From positions 186,001 through 250,000 of the forward strand of contig PQWQ01000015.1 of assembly GCA_002943765.1 (NCBI GenBank): 64,000 bases of DNA, read 5' to 3'. The position numbers and the translations under genes were made by a program. The notes beneath the pieces were generated by a model. The model was given only the letters and a program-made list of their open reading frames with translations, made no database searches and was not told the DNA's origin. Shown in pieces: positions 1 to 10,796 of the stretch (positions within the stretch are counted from its first letter, which is position 1; each line of letters starts with the position of its first letter). The DNA comes from Psoroptes ovis. Taxonomy: Eukaryota; Arthropoda; Arachnida; Sarcoptiformes; Psoroptidae.

Positions 1-1891
1 TGAAGTAATATAAGATTTAGCTAAACTTTTTTGTAATTGAACTTTTAATGCGTCTGAATTCACATCTTTCAAATAAACATAATCACGGAGATAATCTTCG
101 AGAGTCAAACGAACATTATCAACTACCGAAACTGTTCCTTCTAGCCATTCAATGCTTCCAACTTTGTTGATTTCACAATCAACATCTAATAGAATTTCTT
201 TGATCAAATATCCGATGCTTTCTTCTTTCAATTTTTCAAAAGATTTGATCATATTGCTGAATGCATTATTCATTTTGAGTTGATTCAAATCATCTTTACG
301 ATATTCTTTTTGAAATTTTAATGCATTATCCATCAAACTAGAACAATTATTTGAAATAGCGATCATATTTGGAGTGAAGTTTTGTGTTCGATTATCAAAA
401 TGGCATTTAGCATATTTGTTGACTGCTTCTTGATATTGTTTAGCGAAATCAGTCAGATGTTTCATCGACAAAAGTAATACACGATTGACTAAATCCATGC
501 TAACTGTACTCGCTACTTGTAAATGTTGATCAATCATTTGAAACACAATAACAGGTGTTGTTGTTTGATAATGACCTGAATTATCTGCTTCTGGATGATG
601 ATTAGCTTGCCAATCTTTAGATTCATGACGAATAGTATTAGCTAACCATTCTTTATAATTCTTCTCGACAGTTGACAAATACTTTGTCATAAGATCTTCA
701 ATAATTTCTTTACTCAACAATGGCTCTAGATTGTCTTGTTTCAGTGAAAAACGAAGATCAGGGTGCCCAAGTAAATCAGGTCCTTCGTATGCATTAAGCC
801 AGTTTAATAGCGTTATGTACTCATTACCTTCGAGTGTGCTGACTAATTCTTGCAAATAAGCACTTAGACATCTATGATAAAGATGAAACATTCGTTGAAC
901 GATATTATACGATGGTGGAAAACAAGAGACACAGGCAAATTTTACCACTCTTAGATCATCAAGGATAATTTTTCTGGTCATTTCTAGATGCATGACCAAC
1001 CACATTTTATTTTCAGATCTTTCATGAAATTTATTGCCAGCGATTCTTTCATTAACTGCTTCTTCGAGAATTTCAAATACACGTTTTTTCCAATTTTTAG
1101 GTCTCCCTTGTGACATAAATCCAGTTGATTGAGCTCTTTTTGTAGCAGCTTCATCTAATTTTTCTTCACGTTCAATAATACGTAAAGCTGTGACAATCAA
1201 TGATGGTTCTTTGCGGACAGTGTTTAATGTCAAGCGAATGATTAGCCACAATTGTTTGCCCAATTCTTCAGATAGCTTTTCAACTTCTGCATAATAATGT
1301 TTCAGCATATTTTTATCAGCATTATTAGTGGGCGCTAAACGATGCAATTGAAATAATAAATTATCCCGTGATTTTTCTAATTCATAGAGATTCAAATGGG
1401 CTTCAAGTAAATAATTTTCCATGATCAATTCACGTGTTTTGGCAACAGTTTCAGGAACATTAAAAATGTTTTTCAAATTTTCCATAGAAACAGCATATTG
1501 ACTATGTTTCATGGATTCTTCTCGTACATATTTCAATTTTTCATACAACATCGGAATCATTGGAAATGTTTCCTCAATCATACGCATAGTATTTTTAATT
1601 TCATTTACATCATTTGATGCTGCCTTAAGATGTATTAGTCCAGTTTTAACACCATCTAATTGTGTTTGCATTGCTGTTTTCAACATGCTTTCTTTGGAAT
1701 TCTGATTATCATGATAAATGAGCATTAAATGGATACATTCATCAATGTTTACTTACGATATTTCTTTTGACACGTTTCTTGTATTGTTCAATTTTATCCA
1801 ATTGATCTGGCCGTTGTAGCATATTAGATACATGTTTGAATGCAGTCTTATATACATCGCGTTCCAATAAATCGGTATTGATATTTGACAT
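1..1891 (-). CDS. EXOC3: Exocyst complex component 3 (Sec6), 5' part; gene continues past the left edge
   Basis: Sec6 is a subunit of the octameric exocyst, which tethers secretory vesicles to the plasma membrane before SNARE-mediated fusion. Two exons are visible: 1891-1757 (45 codons, start ATG at 1891-1889) and 1701-1, joined by a 55-bp phase-0 intron with a GTAAGT donor and a CAG acceptor. The acceptor at 1702/1701 was chosen because it keeps the frame. About 612 residues can be read, against roughly 745 in animal Sec6, so the C-terminal end lies outside the window. Recognisable family stretches include VAKTRELIMENYLLEAHLNL, SLIVTALRIIEREEKLDE, RPKNWKKRVFEILEEAVNER and PVIVFQMIDQHLQVAS. 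It is a rod-like helical protein with no membrane segment. Seen: a frame open throughout exon 2 wherever I translated it, plus the family motifs. The upstream region is shared with the divergent ZDHHC16 gene. Identification is firm; only the missing 3' end is unknown. Confidence 0.93.
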
Positions 1892-2133
1892 TTTTTAGAT
1901 GAATTTTTTTAATTAAAATTATAAATTCATTAAAACCCTAATAATTTCATCCCAGAGAAACTATTTCAATAAGAAAAACAAAGAATTTCACAAGGCTACC
2001 CTGGTGTAAATAGCTGAAACTGAAAATTGTTTGAACTGTCAAAATTTCAAATACATTAAATAATAAATGAAAACATGAATGAATTCAAAAAATTAAGTAA
2101 TTAATCATGGAGAATAAGTTTCAATTTTAAATT
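1892..2133. promoter_or_regulatory. Shared head-to-head promoter region of Sec6 and ZDHHC16
   Basis: This 242-bp AT-rich spacer separates the start codons of two divergent genes, so it must hold both 5' UTRs and both core promoters unless an undetected 5' exon lies elsewhere. I see no clear TATA box or other named element. The bidirectional promoter role is inferred from arrangement only. Confidence 0.5.
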
Positions 2134-3484
2134 ATGCCAAAAATATATTCTATGAAACGATCATCGAGTAATTGCCTTAGATATTTGAATCAATTAATTG
2201 ATAAAATTTACCATCATTATCAATTGATTTCATTATTTTTTAAAAGTCATTTTTACAATCAACATTATGATCTTAATTACTTCATCGATGCTTATTTTGA
2301 TCCAATATTTCATTCAATCGATCATTATTTGAAATATTACGGAACAGTATTCGTTTTGGTTGTATTTTTTCTGCTATTCTCATTCATTTTTTTAGCCTAC
2401 GTTATCGGTATGATGATTGCAATATTACTATTAATTATTGATCATTCATATTCACATCATGAATAGGTGTGCCTTATTGGTATCATCGATCGCTCACAGT
2501 ATTTACAATCGCTTTCATAATTGGACATTGGCTTTTGATGAATGTTGTATGGAATTATTTTCGTTCTCTGTTCACATTACCTGGTTGGGCAATTGATGTA
2601 AGAATTATTCTTTTTCAAAGTTATTCATTTTCATTCCTAATAATATATATACAGAAACGTCTGATAACTGAAGTAAGCTCATTTTGTCGAAAATGTACAG
2701 CGGCTAAGCCTCCAAGATGTCATCATTGTTCTATTTGTAATAAGTGAGTGTTTTAATAATTATTAAAATTAATTTTAATCATCATTTGCTAAATTAGGTG
2801 TATTTTACGTTTTGATCATCATTGTCCATGGCTCAATAACTGTATTGGTCATTACAATCATCGATATTTCTATTTTTTCTGTGCATATACATGGTTGGGA
2901 ACCATATTTGTTATGCTGTTTGGTGTATGGATTGCAATCGATCATTGGTTTCCACAATTTAGTCCTTTCGAACCTCTTAAGATTCCATTGTTTGAAAATT
3001 TTGATGAAAACAATAACGATGCTTATGAAAAATCATCATTAATCATTAAATTTTTATGGATATTTAATCAATCGAAATTAAAAACAAAATTTATGATATT
3101 TGAAGCAGTCATAACAGTTTTATTATTTTTACTTTTAGGTATGATAAATACATGAAAATATAAATTTTATTGATACAAATGAACAAATCATTTTTTTTTT
3201 ATTTTATAAAAGGCCTATTATTACGTTATCATACGATATTGATTACGAATGGTGAAACATGTATTGAACATTATTTGAATAAAAAATGTAAATCCAAAAA
3301 TTTCTCTAATCCATATGATTTTGGCTGGTACAAGAATTGGCAAAAATTTTTAGGAATAGATCGTCATAGATATCCATTACGACATATACTATTACCATCA
3401 AATTTTCAACCATCTGGTGATGGATTTACATGGAAAACAATTGATGATGATTTCGATAAAGTCGACGGTGAAATGTGGTGCTAA
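2134..3484 (+). CDS. ZDHHC16: ZDHHC16-type palmitoyltransferase (DHHC protein acyltransferase)
   Basis: It transfers palmitate from palmitoyl-CoA, through an acyl-cysteine intermediate, to cysteines of substrate proteins; vertebrate ZDHHC16 acts in ER/Golgi membranes. Five exons: 2134-2407, 2467-2597, 2655-2743, 2798-3138 and 3213-3484, with GT-AG introns of 54-74 bp. Joined, they give 368 residues against 377 in human. The first intron (2408-2466) removes an in-frame stop and restores the family's second membrane segment. Zinc-binding Cys-rich domain: C146, C149, H159, C160, C163, then DHHC at 171-174 followed by PW, with C174 the expected acyl-accepting cysteine. Membrane segments lie near 71-91, 101-120, 188-210 and 245-265. 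The tail NGETCIEHYLNKK, with NPYDFGW and LLPSNFQPSGDG, matches ZDHHC16 rather than other DHHC subfamilies. The stop codon is 57 bp from the stop of the convergent F-box gene. Orthology is confident. Confidence 0.93.
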
Positions 3485-3541
3485 ACAAATATAGTGATAT
3501 TTTCAATGATACAAATTTTTAGATTCTAAATGGCAAAATTA

Positions 3542-4708
3542 TTATTTGTTTTTTCGACGTTTTTGTTTTGAATCTTGTTGCGAATCACCCAAAAAATCGA
3601 TCGCGTCGTCACTATTATCAACCGTTTGAGTTGATGCATCGAACACAAATGATTTGTGGTGTGAAAGCTTATTCTGAACCATCTCTTTTAATTCATTCAA
3701 TATTTCATCAAATTTTGAGTCAATTCCATTAATTTTTCTTTCTAAATCAATGAGATTTTTTTGATTTTGTTTTCGATACTCATCTTCATATTTTCTTTTA
3801 TTTGTTTCAATAAAAGTTTTCATTTCTTGTTGAATCATTTTGAAATCAATACCTGTTTTTTCTAAACGTTTTAAACGTATTGTTGTATTTTTGTCAAATG
3901 AATCAAACTTTTGCTGTTGTTGTTCATTCGATCGCATCAATTGAATATGATTCCATTCTTCTATGATTCTATCAGTCAAATCATTTTCAATGTTTTCAAC
4001 GTCATTAATGATTTGTAATGTATCCAATAATGGTCTCATTTTTGATGATTTAAACCTACTAATAAATTTACGACTACCGTTTTGCATGATACTTTTTTCC
4101 AAAGATGATAATGAAGTTTGAAGATTCGGTAATGGTTCTAATGGTATTTCTAAAAACAAATTATTGAGATCAGGTAAATTTGGTTCAATAGATTCTTTGA
4201 AATAATCTATGGCCATCGTTGTCAAATCATATAATTCATCTGTAATTTTAGATGTACGGATTGTCAATGGTTTTTGTTGGGTATTTTTAAGAATTCGATA
4301 AATTTCATCAATAATTTCACCGGGAAAAAAGCAACAATAATTGCGTTTTATATATTTACCAAACGTCATATGTAATAATGCTAATCTCATATTCAAAATT
4401 TCAATTATGTCAAATTCTTTTGCAAGTATGTGTTTACGACGTGCTGATTCACGTTTTGGCAATTGATTTTTGATCGATTGAAATAAATGTTCAATAAAAT
4501 TTTTCAATGAATAAAAATCTTTGTTCAATACGTATGAACCGACATAATGAAATTTTCGACATATTATACGATTCACTGATATTTGTTCATATGAAATATG
4601 TCGAAAAATTTTTGCAATAATTTCTTCAGGCAAATCAAGAATATTTTTTTGATTTGTCATAAATGTAGTCGATGAACTACAAGATGATGTTGATGGTTGG
4701 TCGTCCAT
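3542..4708 (-). CDS. FBXO28: FBXO28-like F-box protein (SCF ubiquitin ligase substrate receptor)
   Basis: F-box proteins bind Skp1 and present substrates to Cul1-based ubiquitin ligases; in vertebrates FBXO28 is nuclear. Single exon, 388 residues (human about 368). The F-box is at about 23-60, starting ILDLPEEIIAKIFRHISYEQ. It is followed by the family-specific block LPKRESARRKHILAKEF (83-99) and MRLALLHMTFGKYIKRN with CCFFPGEIIDEIYRIL (107-140), which closely parallels human FBXO28. A coiled-coil-prone region covers about 190-345, and the C-terminus is basic (KQKRRKNK), a possible nuclear localisation signal. The start is the first ATG, with a short Ser/Thr-rich leader. No frameshift or interruption. 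The gene is tail-to-tail with ZDHHC16 and head-to-head with ZMPSTE24. Confidence 0.92.
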   Translation of the reverse strand: MDDQPSTSSCSSSTTFMTNQKNILDLPEEIIAKIFRHISYEQISVNRIICRKFHYVGSYVLNKDFYSLKNFIEHLFQSIKNQLPKRESARRKHILAKEFDIIEILNMRLALLHMTFGKYIKRNYCCFFPGEIIDEIYRILKNTQQKPLTIRTSKITDELYDLTTMAIDYFKESIEPNLPDLNNLFLEIPLEPLPNLQTSLSSLEKSIMQNGSRKFISRFKSSKMRPLLDTLQIINDVENIENDLTDRIIEEWNHIQLMRSNEQQQQKFDSFDKNTTIRLKRLEKTGIDFKMIQQEMKTFIETNKRKYEDEYRKQNQKNLIDLERKINGIDSKFDEILNELKEMVQNKLSHHKSFVFDASTQTVDNSDDAIDFLGDSQQDSKQKRRKNK

Positions 4709-5258
4709 TTTTACTTCAATTTGATTAGAATCGAATTAAATTTAAAAAAATCATCACTCTAACTATATCAAAAATAATACGAAGTTAAATAATTTTAAAT
4801 AACATTTCAATTTTGTATAATGATGTGTTGAAAAAAAAATTAAATTACAGGACAAAAAAATTGAATTGTTGGAATTTTATAAAAAAATGAAATGTTGGCA
4901 GTATAAAATTCAAATATTTGGCAGAAATGAACCATCTCAAATATCGAAATTTAAAATTAAACAAACTAAATGAACCACGCACCATCGTTAACTTCGAAAT
5001 TGACGGATGAAAACAGATGAATGAATCACACACTTTGCTATGAGCGTTTACACGCCTTAATACTCTCACAATGTGCTTTGCCGATTGAAAATTTTTCACT
5101 TGAAAACCGTTGTATTTGTGTCAATCGGCGTTGCTGAGGGTTTTTATTTCTTTTGTTCAGTGATCAGCTTTAATCTGAAAAAACACACCCGATCTCACAC
5201 CGAAATCATATCTTAATCATTTGGATTTAACTAAAATAAATCCAATTAGTTTGAAAAA
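4709..5258. promoter_or_regulatory. Head-to-head spacer between FBXO28 and ZMPSTE24
   Basis: A 550-bp intergenic stretch between two divergent start codons; it should contain both promoters and 5' UTRs. It is less AT-extreme around 4970-5200 than the surrounding spacers. An 84-codon minus-strand ORF at 4845-5099 lies here but has no family resemblance and is rich in Phe/Lys/Ile like chance ORFs. No specific motif is claimed. Confidence 0.4.
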
Positions 5259-6858
5259 ATGTTTGAAAATCTAATCAAAGCTATTCGTCCATATTGGACA
5301 CCGATCAATTTTTTCTATTATGCATTAATATCAAATGTTTTGATTAGTTTATGGGATCTTTATCTTCATTATCGTCAGGTAAGTCATTTTTTAATTTGTT
5401 ATGATATAATTCTTGATTAATTTTGAATTTATTAAAAAAAATATAGCATAAAATTTATAAAAAACAACAAAAGCTACCGATCGATTTAGCTCCGTATATG
5501 GATTCAGAAAGTTTCAATAAAGCACGTTTGTATAATCTGGACAAAAGTAATTTTGGTTTTTTTCGTGAAATTTTCGGTATTTTTCAAAAGATAGTATGTA
5601 TCTCAATTTGGTTTTGGGATTTCTAATTAAAATTCTCTCTTTTTTTCAAGATATTCATGTGGATTCTTTTTGCATCAATATTATGGAATTGGTCATTAAA
5701 AATAACCAATAAATATTTTGGCTATGAAAATGAAATAATATCGACAATTGTATTTTTCCTATTACAAACAGCTGTATCATCTGTCATCGATATTCCATTT
5801 GCATTGTATTCAAATTTTGTCATTGAAGAACGCCATGGTTTCAATAAATATACATTGAAATTTTTTCTTTGGGATACATTGAAAAAATTTCTCGTATTTC
5901 AGCCAATCATTTCATTGCTTGTTGGTGGTGCTACTTATATTATGATACGTTTTGAAGATCAATTTTTCTTCTATTTATGGCTTTTTTCAAGTCTCACTGC
6001 AATTATATTCATGATCATTTATCCATCATTGATTGCTCCGCTGTTCGATAAATATACACCATTGGAAGAAGGTTCATTACGTTCAGAAATTGAACGTTTA
6101 GCTCTACAGATTAAATTTCCATTAAAAAATATATTCGTGGTTGATGGCTCGAAACGTTCAAGCCATTCAAATGCATATTTTTATGGATTTTTCAAATCGA
6201 AACAAATCGTTCTTTATGATACATTATTTGATAAAGATTCACCATATCGTAAGAAAAATAAATCAGAAGAAAAAGAAAATGATGATGACAAATCACCAAG
6301 TGACAAAAAAGCTGATGAAAAAGCTGGCTGCACCGAGAAAGAAATTGTTGCCATCATTTGCCATGAATTAGGACATTGGCATTATGATCATATATTTAAA
6401 AATTTAATCATTTCATTGGTGAATTTATTTTTCATATTCAAAATAGCAGCTTTGTTCTACAATGATACTGTAATTTATCATGCATTTGGATTTTATGGCA
6501 AAAGTATGCCCCGTTTTATTGGTTTAACATTGATCATTGAAACAATATTCATACTCTATTTTGAGGTGAGCAATTACTTAAATTATTGAAACAACCAATT
6601 TTCATTGATTATCATTATTTATTTCAGCTCTATGGTTTTGCTATGAGCATCATTTGTCGCAGATTTGAATTTCAAGCTGATGATTTTGCCAAAAAATTAA
6701 ATTTCCGAACAGAATTGATTGGTGCATTGGTCAAACTTAATAAAGATAATCTTAGTTTTCCGGTTTATGATTGGCTTTATTCACTATTATTGCATTCACA
6801 TCCACCAATTTTGGATCGTATAAATGCATTGCGTAAAATTGATGAAAAACTTGATTAA
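5259..6858 (+). CDS. ZMPSTE24: CAAX prenyl protease 1 (Ste24/ZMPSTE24), M48 zinc metalloprotease
   Basis: An integral ER/inner nuclear membrane zinc protease that cleaves the -AAX tripeptide of farnesylated CAAX proteins and, in animals, processes prelamin A. Four exons: 5259-5378, 5447-5593, 5651-6565 and 6628-6858, with all three introns in phase 0. Joined, they give 470 residues (human 475). The zinc site is HELGH at 327-331 (H327, E328, H331), with the third ligand E408 in RRFEFQADDFAKKL, matching human H335/H339/E415. Other family blocks: APYMDSESFNKARLYNLDKS, FVIEERHGFN, APLFDKYTPLEEGSL, KRSSHSNAYFYGFFKSKQIV and the C-terminal SHPPILDRINAL. The hydrophilic loop before the active site is Lys/Glu/Asp-rich (about 289-315), as in orthologues. 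All catalytic residues are present and the frame is intact. An AATAAA at 6951-6956 is a plausible poly(A) signal. Confidence 0.95.
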
Positions 6859-6950
6859 AAAACTGGTACAATCATTCAAGTACAAAAAATTATCATTCAT
6901 TTTTTCATTCATACTATCAATATTATAGAAAATAATTAAACATTCAAAAT

Positions 6951-6956
6951 AATAAA
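6951..6956 (+). terminator. Candidate poly(A) signal for ZMPSTE24
   Basis: An AATAAA hexamer about 93 bp past the stop codon, inside the 231-bp convergent spacer with the next gene. Such hexamers are common by chance in this base composition, so this is only a candidate. Confidence 0.4.
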
Positions 6957-7089
6957 ATAAATTCATCTCTATTTTTATTAATCCGAATATGGAAAATGAT
7001 ACGATAATCATAATTATAATTAAAAAAAAGAAATATCAATGTATTATTATAATTTACATTAATTGATAATCATTTTTTAAAAAATATAT

Positions 7090-8463
7090 TCATTCATCTT
7101 GATTATTTTTCATTTGGCGTGACTTAATTATCGTGTTATCCCAAAATTTTACCAATTCTTGTACATGTTCTTTACTTCTTGGCCTTTCTTTTCTAAATGA
7201 TTCAAAACGGAAATTTTTAATTTTTGATTGATTATCATATTGTTGTGCTATTGACTGATCAATTTCATCATTCAATTCAAGCATACTCATTGGACGATTT
7301 ATTTCGATAGTATTAGATTCATTTGAAGTAATAGATGATGTCGATGTATGTTTATTGTTCAAATAGTTATAATTTAATGATCCATTTGATTGTGTATTTG
7401 CCTTGGATGGTAATTTATCACGTTGAGTTTTCAATGAATTATCATTATTATTATCGATGTTGTTGTTGCTCATCAATATATGATGCTCTCCATTTTTATG
7501 TGTTGAATTCAAAATTTTCATTGCGAAATTTGTTTTCTTGACATTATCATTAATGCTTTTCGTATTTAAATTCTTATCATCATTCTCATTATTATAATTT
7601 GGTTTAGGTATTTTTGATTTTAATTCTTCAAGCAATTCATCTGCTAATGGTATTCGTTTATCAACATTATCATCATCATTATTTTTATTATAATTGTAAT
7701 CTATATTTTGGTGAATTTCTTTAGGCACTTGCACTTTTGATTGTTTTCCAATATCACAAACATTATCATCATTATGAATAATTTCATTATTATTATTATT
7801 ATTATTATTGTTATGATCAACAAAATTCTTGCTTTGATTATGTTTTGAAATTTGGTCATTAACAAAATTTTTTAGCTCTTTATTATTTTCAATATCCTGC
7901 TTATGATCATTATTATTATTATTTTCAATTTCATAAGAATGTAAAGATGTTGTTAAAGTGAACGTTGGTGATTTTGATGATAAAGTACTATCATCATCTT
8001 TGGTATCATTATGACTATCATTAGTTGTTGTTCGAGTAATTGAGTCACAACCATTAATTTTATTAGATGTATCATTTTCATTATTTAGCTTGATTTTATT
8101 ACAATCATTATCATGGTCATCGGTGACCGCAACATCAACAATAACATTATTATTATTTTTATCGATTATTATTTGTTGATTTTTGTTGATGACGTATTGT
8201 TTGTCTATTGATGATTGTTTTTGATTTCTTTCATCAATGTTGCTTGTATTGGATATTGATTTGATATTTTCATCATTATTTACGATTTCTTTTTCGATTG
8301 AATTATTTTTTGTTGTCGTCGATAATGATGATGATTGCTGGTGCTGTGATTGTTTTAAATCAATGTCATTATTCAATTTATTAAACATAGATTTTAAATA
8401 ATCTGTAAGATTTTCATTTTCGCCACCATTTTCTTTCACATTTGTATGATTTGTCAGCGACAT
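7090..8463 (-). CDS. Asn/Asp-rich protein of unknown function with a conserved-looking C-terminal tail
   Basis: Single-exon ORF of 457 residues that I do not recognise. Most of it (about 40-375) is low-complexity Asn/Asp/Ser/Lys sequence with AAT/GAT microsatellite runs, including a nine-Asn run near 215-223. A short balanced N-terminal patch, NLTDYLKSMFNKLNNDIDLK, may be helical. The last 70 residues look structured: PMSMLELNDEIDQSIAQQY, then FRFESFRKERPRSKEHVQEL and VKFWDNTIIKSRQ. No signal peptide or membrane segment, so it is probably intracellular. The start is the first ATG, preceded by AT-rich spacer. The long open frame and the non-repetitive, charged C-terminus argue that it is translated. 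It is tail-to-tail with ZMPSTE24. It may be a fast-evolving lineage protein whose only constrained parts are the ends. No function is assigned. Confidence 0.7.
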   Translation of the reverse strand: MSLTNHTNVKENGGENENLTDYLKSMFNKLNNDIDLKQSQHQQSSSLSTTTKNNSIEKEIVNNDENIKSISNTSNIDERNQKQSSIDKQYVINKNQQIIIDKNNNNVIVDVAVTDDHDNDCNKIKLNNENDTSNKINGCDSITRTTTNDSHNDTKDDDSTLSSKSPTFTLTTSLHSYEIENNNNNDHKQDIENNKELKNFVNDQISKHNQSKNFVDHNNNNNNNNNEIIHNDDNVCDIGKQSKVQVPKEIHQNIDYNYNKNNDDDNVDKRIPLADELLEELKSKIPKPNYNNENDDKNLNTKSINDNVKKTNFAMKILNSTHKNGEHHILMSNNNIDNNNDNSLKTQRDKLPSKANTQSNGSLNYNYLNNKHTSTSSITSNESNTIEINRPMSMLELNDEIDQSIAQQYDNQSKIKNFRFESFRKERPRSKEHVQELVKFWDNTIIKSRQMKNNQDE

Positions 8464-9088
8464 TTTTCAAATAAGCTTTGCGAACAAGTGAAAATTCTTG
8501 AATTTTCTATTTCTTGAATCAAAATTTGAAATTAAGAAAAAAAAACGAAGATAAAAGTTTATTGCATGAATAAAATAAATTTGAACGATGATTACGAAAA
8601 GATTAATCAACCGAAACTAACCAAACAACAACAACTACACATACAAACGAAAAAAAATTGAAGAAAATGATCATATAGAAATAAACCATCCAACAATTTT
8701 ATCTTAGACACAAATACTAAGTATTTTTGGACTTGATACACTAATGACAACAGAATATAAAAATACGAAAACAAAAAAAAAAGAAGAAAAATTCCAATCA
8801 AGGATCTTAGATATGGTTAGAAATGAATGCAATAATTAATTATATGCCAATCAATGTATATGTGGTTAGTTTTTGTGGTTGTAAATGTAAAAGCAATTAA
8901 TGACGCTCAATGAGATGTCTCAAGATGATCAATTGTTATCAATATTGATTGAAAGATAGTTGAGTTTGCTCATAGTTTTTATTGAATAAAAACATCATTG
9001 TTGTTGTCAAAGGTACCTTATAATAATAATAATAAAAATAAAGATGTATGAATAAAAATGTAAAAATTTTTACCACCTGTTAATTCGC

Positions 9089-9127
9089 TATATGAAAGAA
9101 AAATTTTTCAAATTTTTCTTTCATATA
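9089..9127. repeat. Perfect inverted repeat, 18-bp arms with 3-nt loop
   Basis: The left arm 9089-9106 (TATATGAAAGAAAAATTT) is exactly complementary to the right arm 9110-9127, with only three bases between. Unlike most palindromes here it is not a simple AT repeat. It lies about 626 bp upstream of the orphan gene's start codon, on the far side from the sidestep-like gene. Function unknown. Confidence 0.85.
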
Positions 9128-9506
9128 AAAAATTGATTGAAATTTAAATTTCCTCACAACAGTTGTCATGTTTCATTATTATTTCATTTTCATCAGAAAT
9201 TGTTAATTAATTTTCATTTTAATTTTTTATTTTAATTATCTTAATTTTCTCTAACAACAAGCAAACAGCCTACAATCAATGATTAGTTTTAATTTTAGCT
9301 CTTAATAATTTGAATGATCATCCAGTATAGCAACGATTAATGTCTATTTTATGACCGATTAATAATTTTTAAATTGTATTTTCTCAACAAAAAAAAATTT
9401 TTGACATACAAAAAGCTATGAAATTTTAAACTTTTTGCTGGCTTAGCTTTTAAAGTTGACTAAAAAAAATGAAATATTTAAATGTCACTAAAAGTTGGTA
9501 AAAATA

Positions 9507-9585
9507 TTAGGTTGTCCAGGAAGTTTTGCCGATTTTTCAATGATTTTCTACGATGTAACCGGCAAAAACTTTCCGGACAACCTAA
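9507..9585 (+). mobile_element. 80-bp palindromic mariner-type MITE, copy 1 (subfamily A)
   Basis: It starts TTAGGTTGTCCAGGAAG and ends CTTTCCGGACAACCTAA, flanked on both sides by TA (9505-9506, 9586-9587), the Tc1/mariner target site. The inverted repeats cover nearly the whole element, leaving a short centre that reads like TTTTTCAATGATTTTCTACG. No coding capacity. Same family as the copies at 18,436, 36,501 and 61,431. Confidence 0.88.
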
Positions 9586-10174
9586 TAATAATTGCATCAA
9601 TTTCGTATTGTTTTTTTTTCATCTCCGTGCAATAATCAATAAATCAATCAATCAATCGATCGATAGATGATATGAAAAAAAACAATAAATTAAAAACACA
9701 AATATAGAAATTCCATTGAATTAAATTCGACCAAAAACAGAAAAAATAAAGAGAAAAAAACGCATCCATCAATTATTATTCGGTTTGGCCATTAGTAAAT
9801 GATTAATTTTCCTTTTTCTATTTCATCTTTCATCTATTCTTGTTGAAACATTTACGATTTCATTGCCTTTGGATTAGTAATTTATATATAAAAAATATAT
9901 ATTGATTGATTATATTTTTTTTTCATTTTCATTCATTCATTCATTCATTCATGTGCTGAATACATTTACAATTTTATTAGTATTTTACTCTGTAAAATGG
10001 TCTTGATATTGTAATAATAATAATAATAATAATAATAATATACAAAGTTATAATCGATTTTTCATTTAAGAAAAACTAAAAAATATGTTTGTTCATCGTC
10101 ATGGTTGTTGTTCATTGTATGATTATTATTATACGTGATGATGATGATGATGTACTACAAAATACAATAAAAAT

Positions 10175-10176
<2 letters not shown>

Positions 10177-10225
<49 letters not shown>
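10177..10225. repeat. TAA trinucleotide microsatellite
   Basis: About 16 uninterrupted TAA units. A shorter TAA run lies at 10,012-10,042. Neither is coding. Confidence 0.9.
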
Positions 10226-10227
<2 letters not shown>

Positions 10228-10796
10228 TGATGTTTTTTGTTCTTCGATTTATATTTTTATATATGACAAACGATAGATAGAATTAAATGAAAAAAAATCA
10301 TTAGATTTTCTTAGAAAAGTTTGTAAATGATTACTTCAAAGATGATGATGATGATGATGGTGATGATGATATGAAATGAAAAATAGCCAAAAAAAATAAT
10401 ATAAATCGATATAAATAATATTGTTATTATTATTAATAATAATTATGAAATCTAAAATGAATTTTTGATCGAAATATCATCATTAAATCATTTGAAGACA
10501 ACAACAACATCATCATCATCATCATCATTGATGATCATTGATTGAATACGCCCAAATAATCGATTAAATATTGATGTTTCCAATGGTTTTTTTTTCTGGA
10601 AAAAAACAATATTTCTTATCCATTCTAGTTATGTTTGATTGATGAAAGTTGATGAAAAAATCATGGACATGAATTTATTTTCACAAATTCGATTGAATAT
10701 GTGTCAGAGTTGGTCATTTGATCTAAGAAACAATGTGAAAAAAATGTTTACGACTGTTTGTTCTTGCTTGAAGTCCTGCCATTGAATAATTTTACT

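Larger units (their letters stand above)
8464..10796. other. Intergenic spacer with hairpin, MITE and microsatellites
   Basis: About 2.3 kb between the orphan gene and the sidestep-like gene. It holds a perfect inverted repeat (9089-9127), an 80-bp mariner-type MITE (9507-9585), TAA runs (10,012-10,042 and 10,177-10,225), GAT/ATC runs (10,138-10,152; 10,341-10,370; 10,508-10,527) and CATT repeats near 9,930-9,950. No gene seen. The promoter of the sidestep-like gene should lie near its right end. Confidence 0.6.

Noticed and set aside
2408..2468. Frameshift or broken ZDHHC16 gene at the in-frame stop 2,464-2,466
   Set aside because: A 59-bp GT-AG intron at 2,408-2,466 removes the stop, keeps the frame (Gly codon split) and restores the family sequence.
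4845..5099. 84-codon minus-strand ORF between FBXO28 and ZMPSTE24
   Set aside because: It lies in a divergent promoter spacer, has no recognisable domain, and its second half is Phe/Ile/Lys-rich like chance ORFs here.
7335..7541. Plus-strand ORF inside the orphan gene
   Set aside because: Antisense shadow of the Asn/Asp-rich coding sequence; its Tyr/Cys/Ser runs mirror AAT/GAT repeats.
9482..9670. 62-codon ORF over MITE copy 1
   Set aside because: Translated MITE sequence followed by simple repeats.
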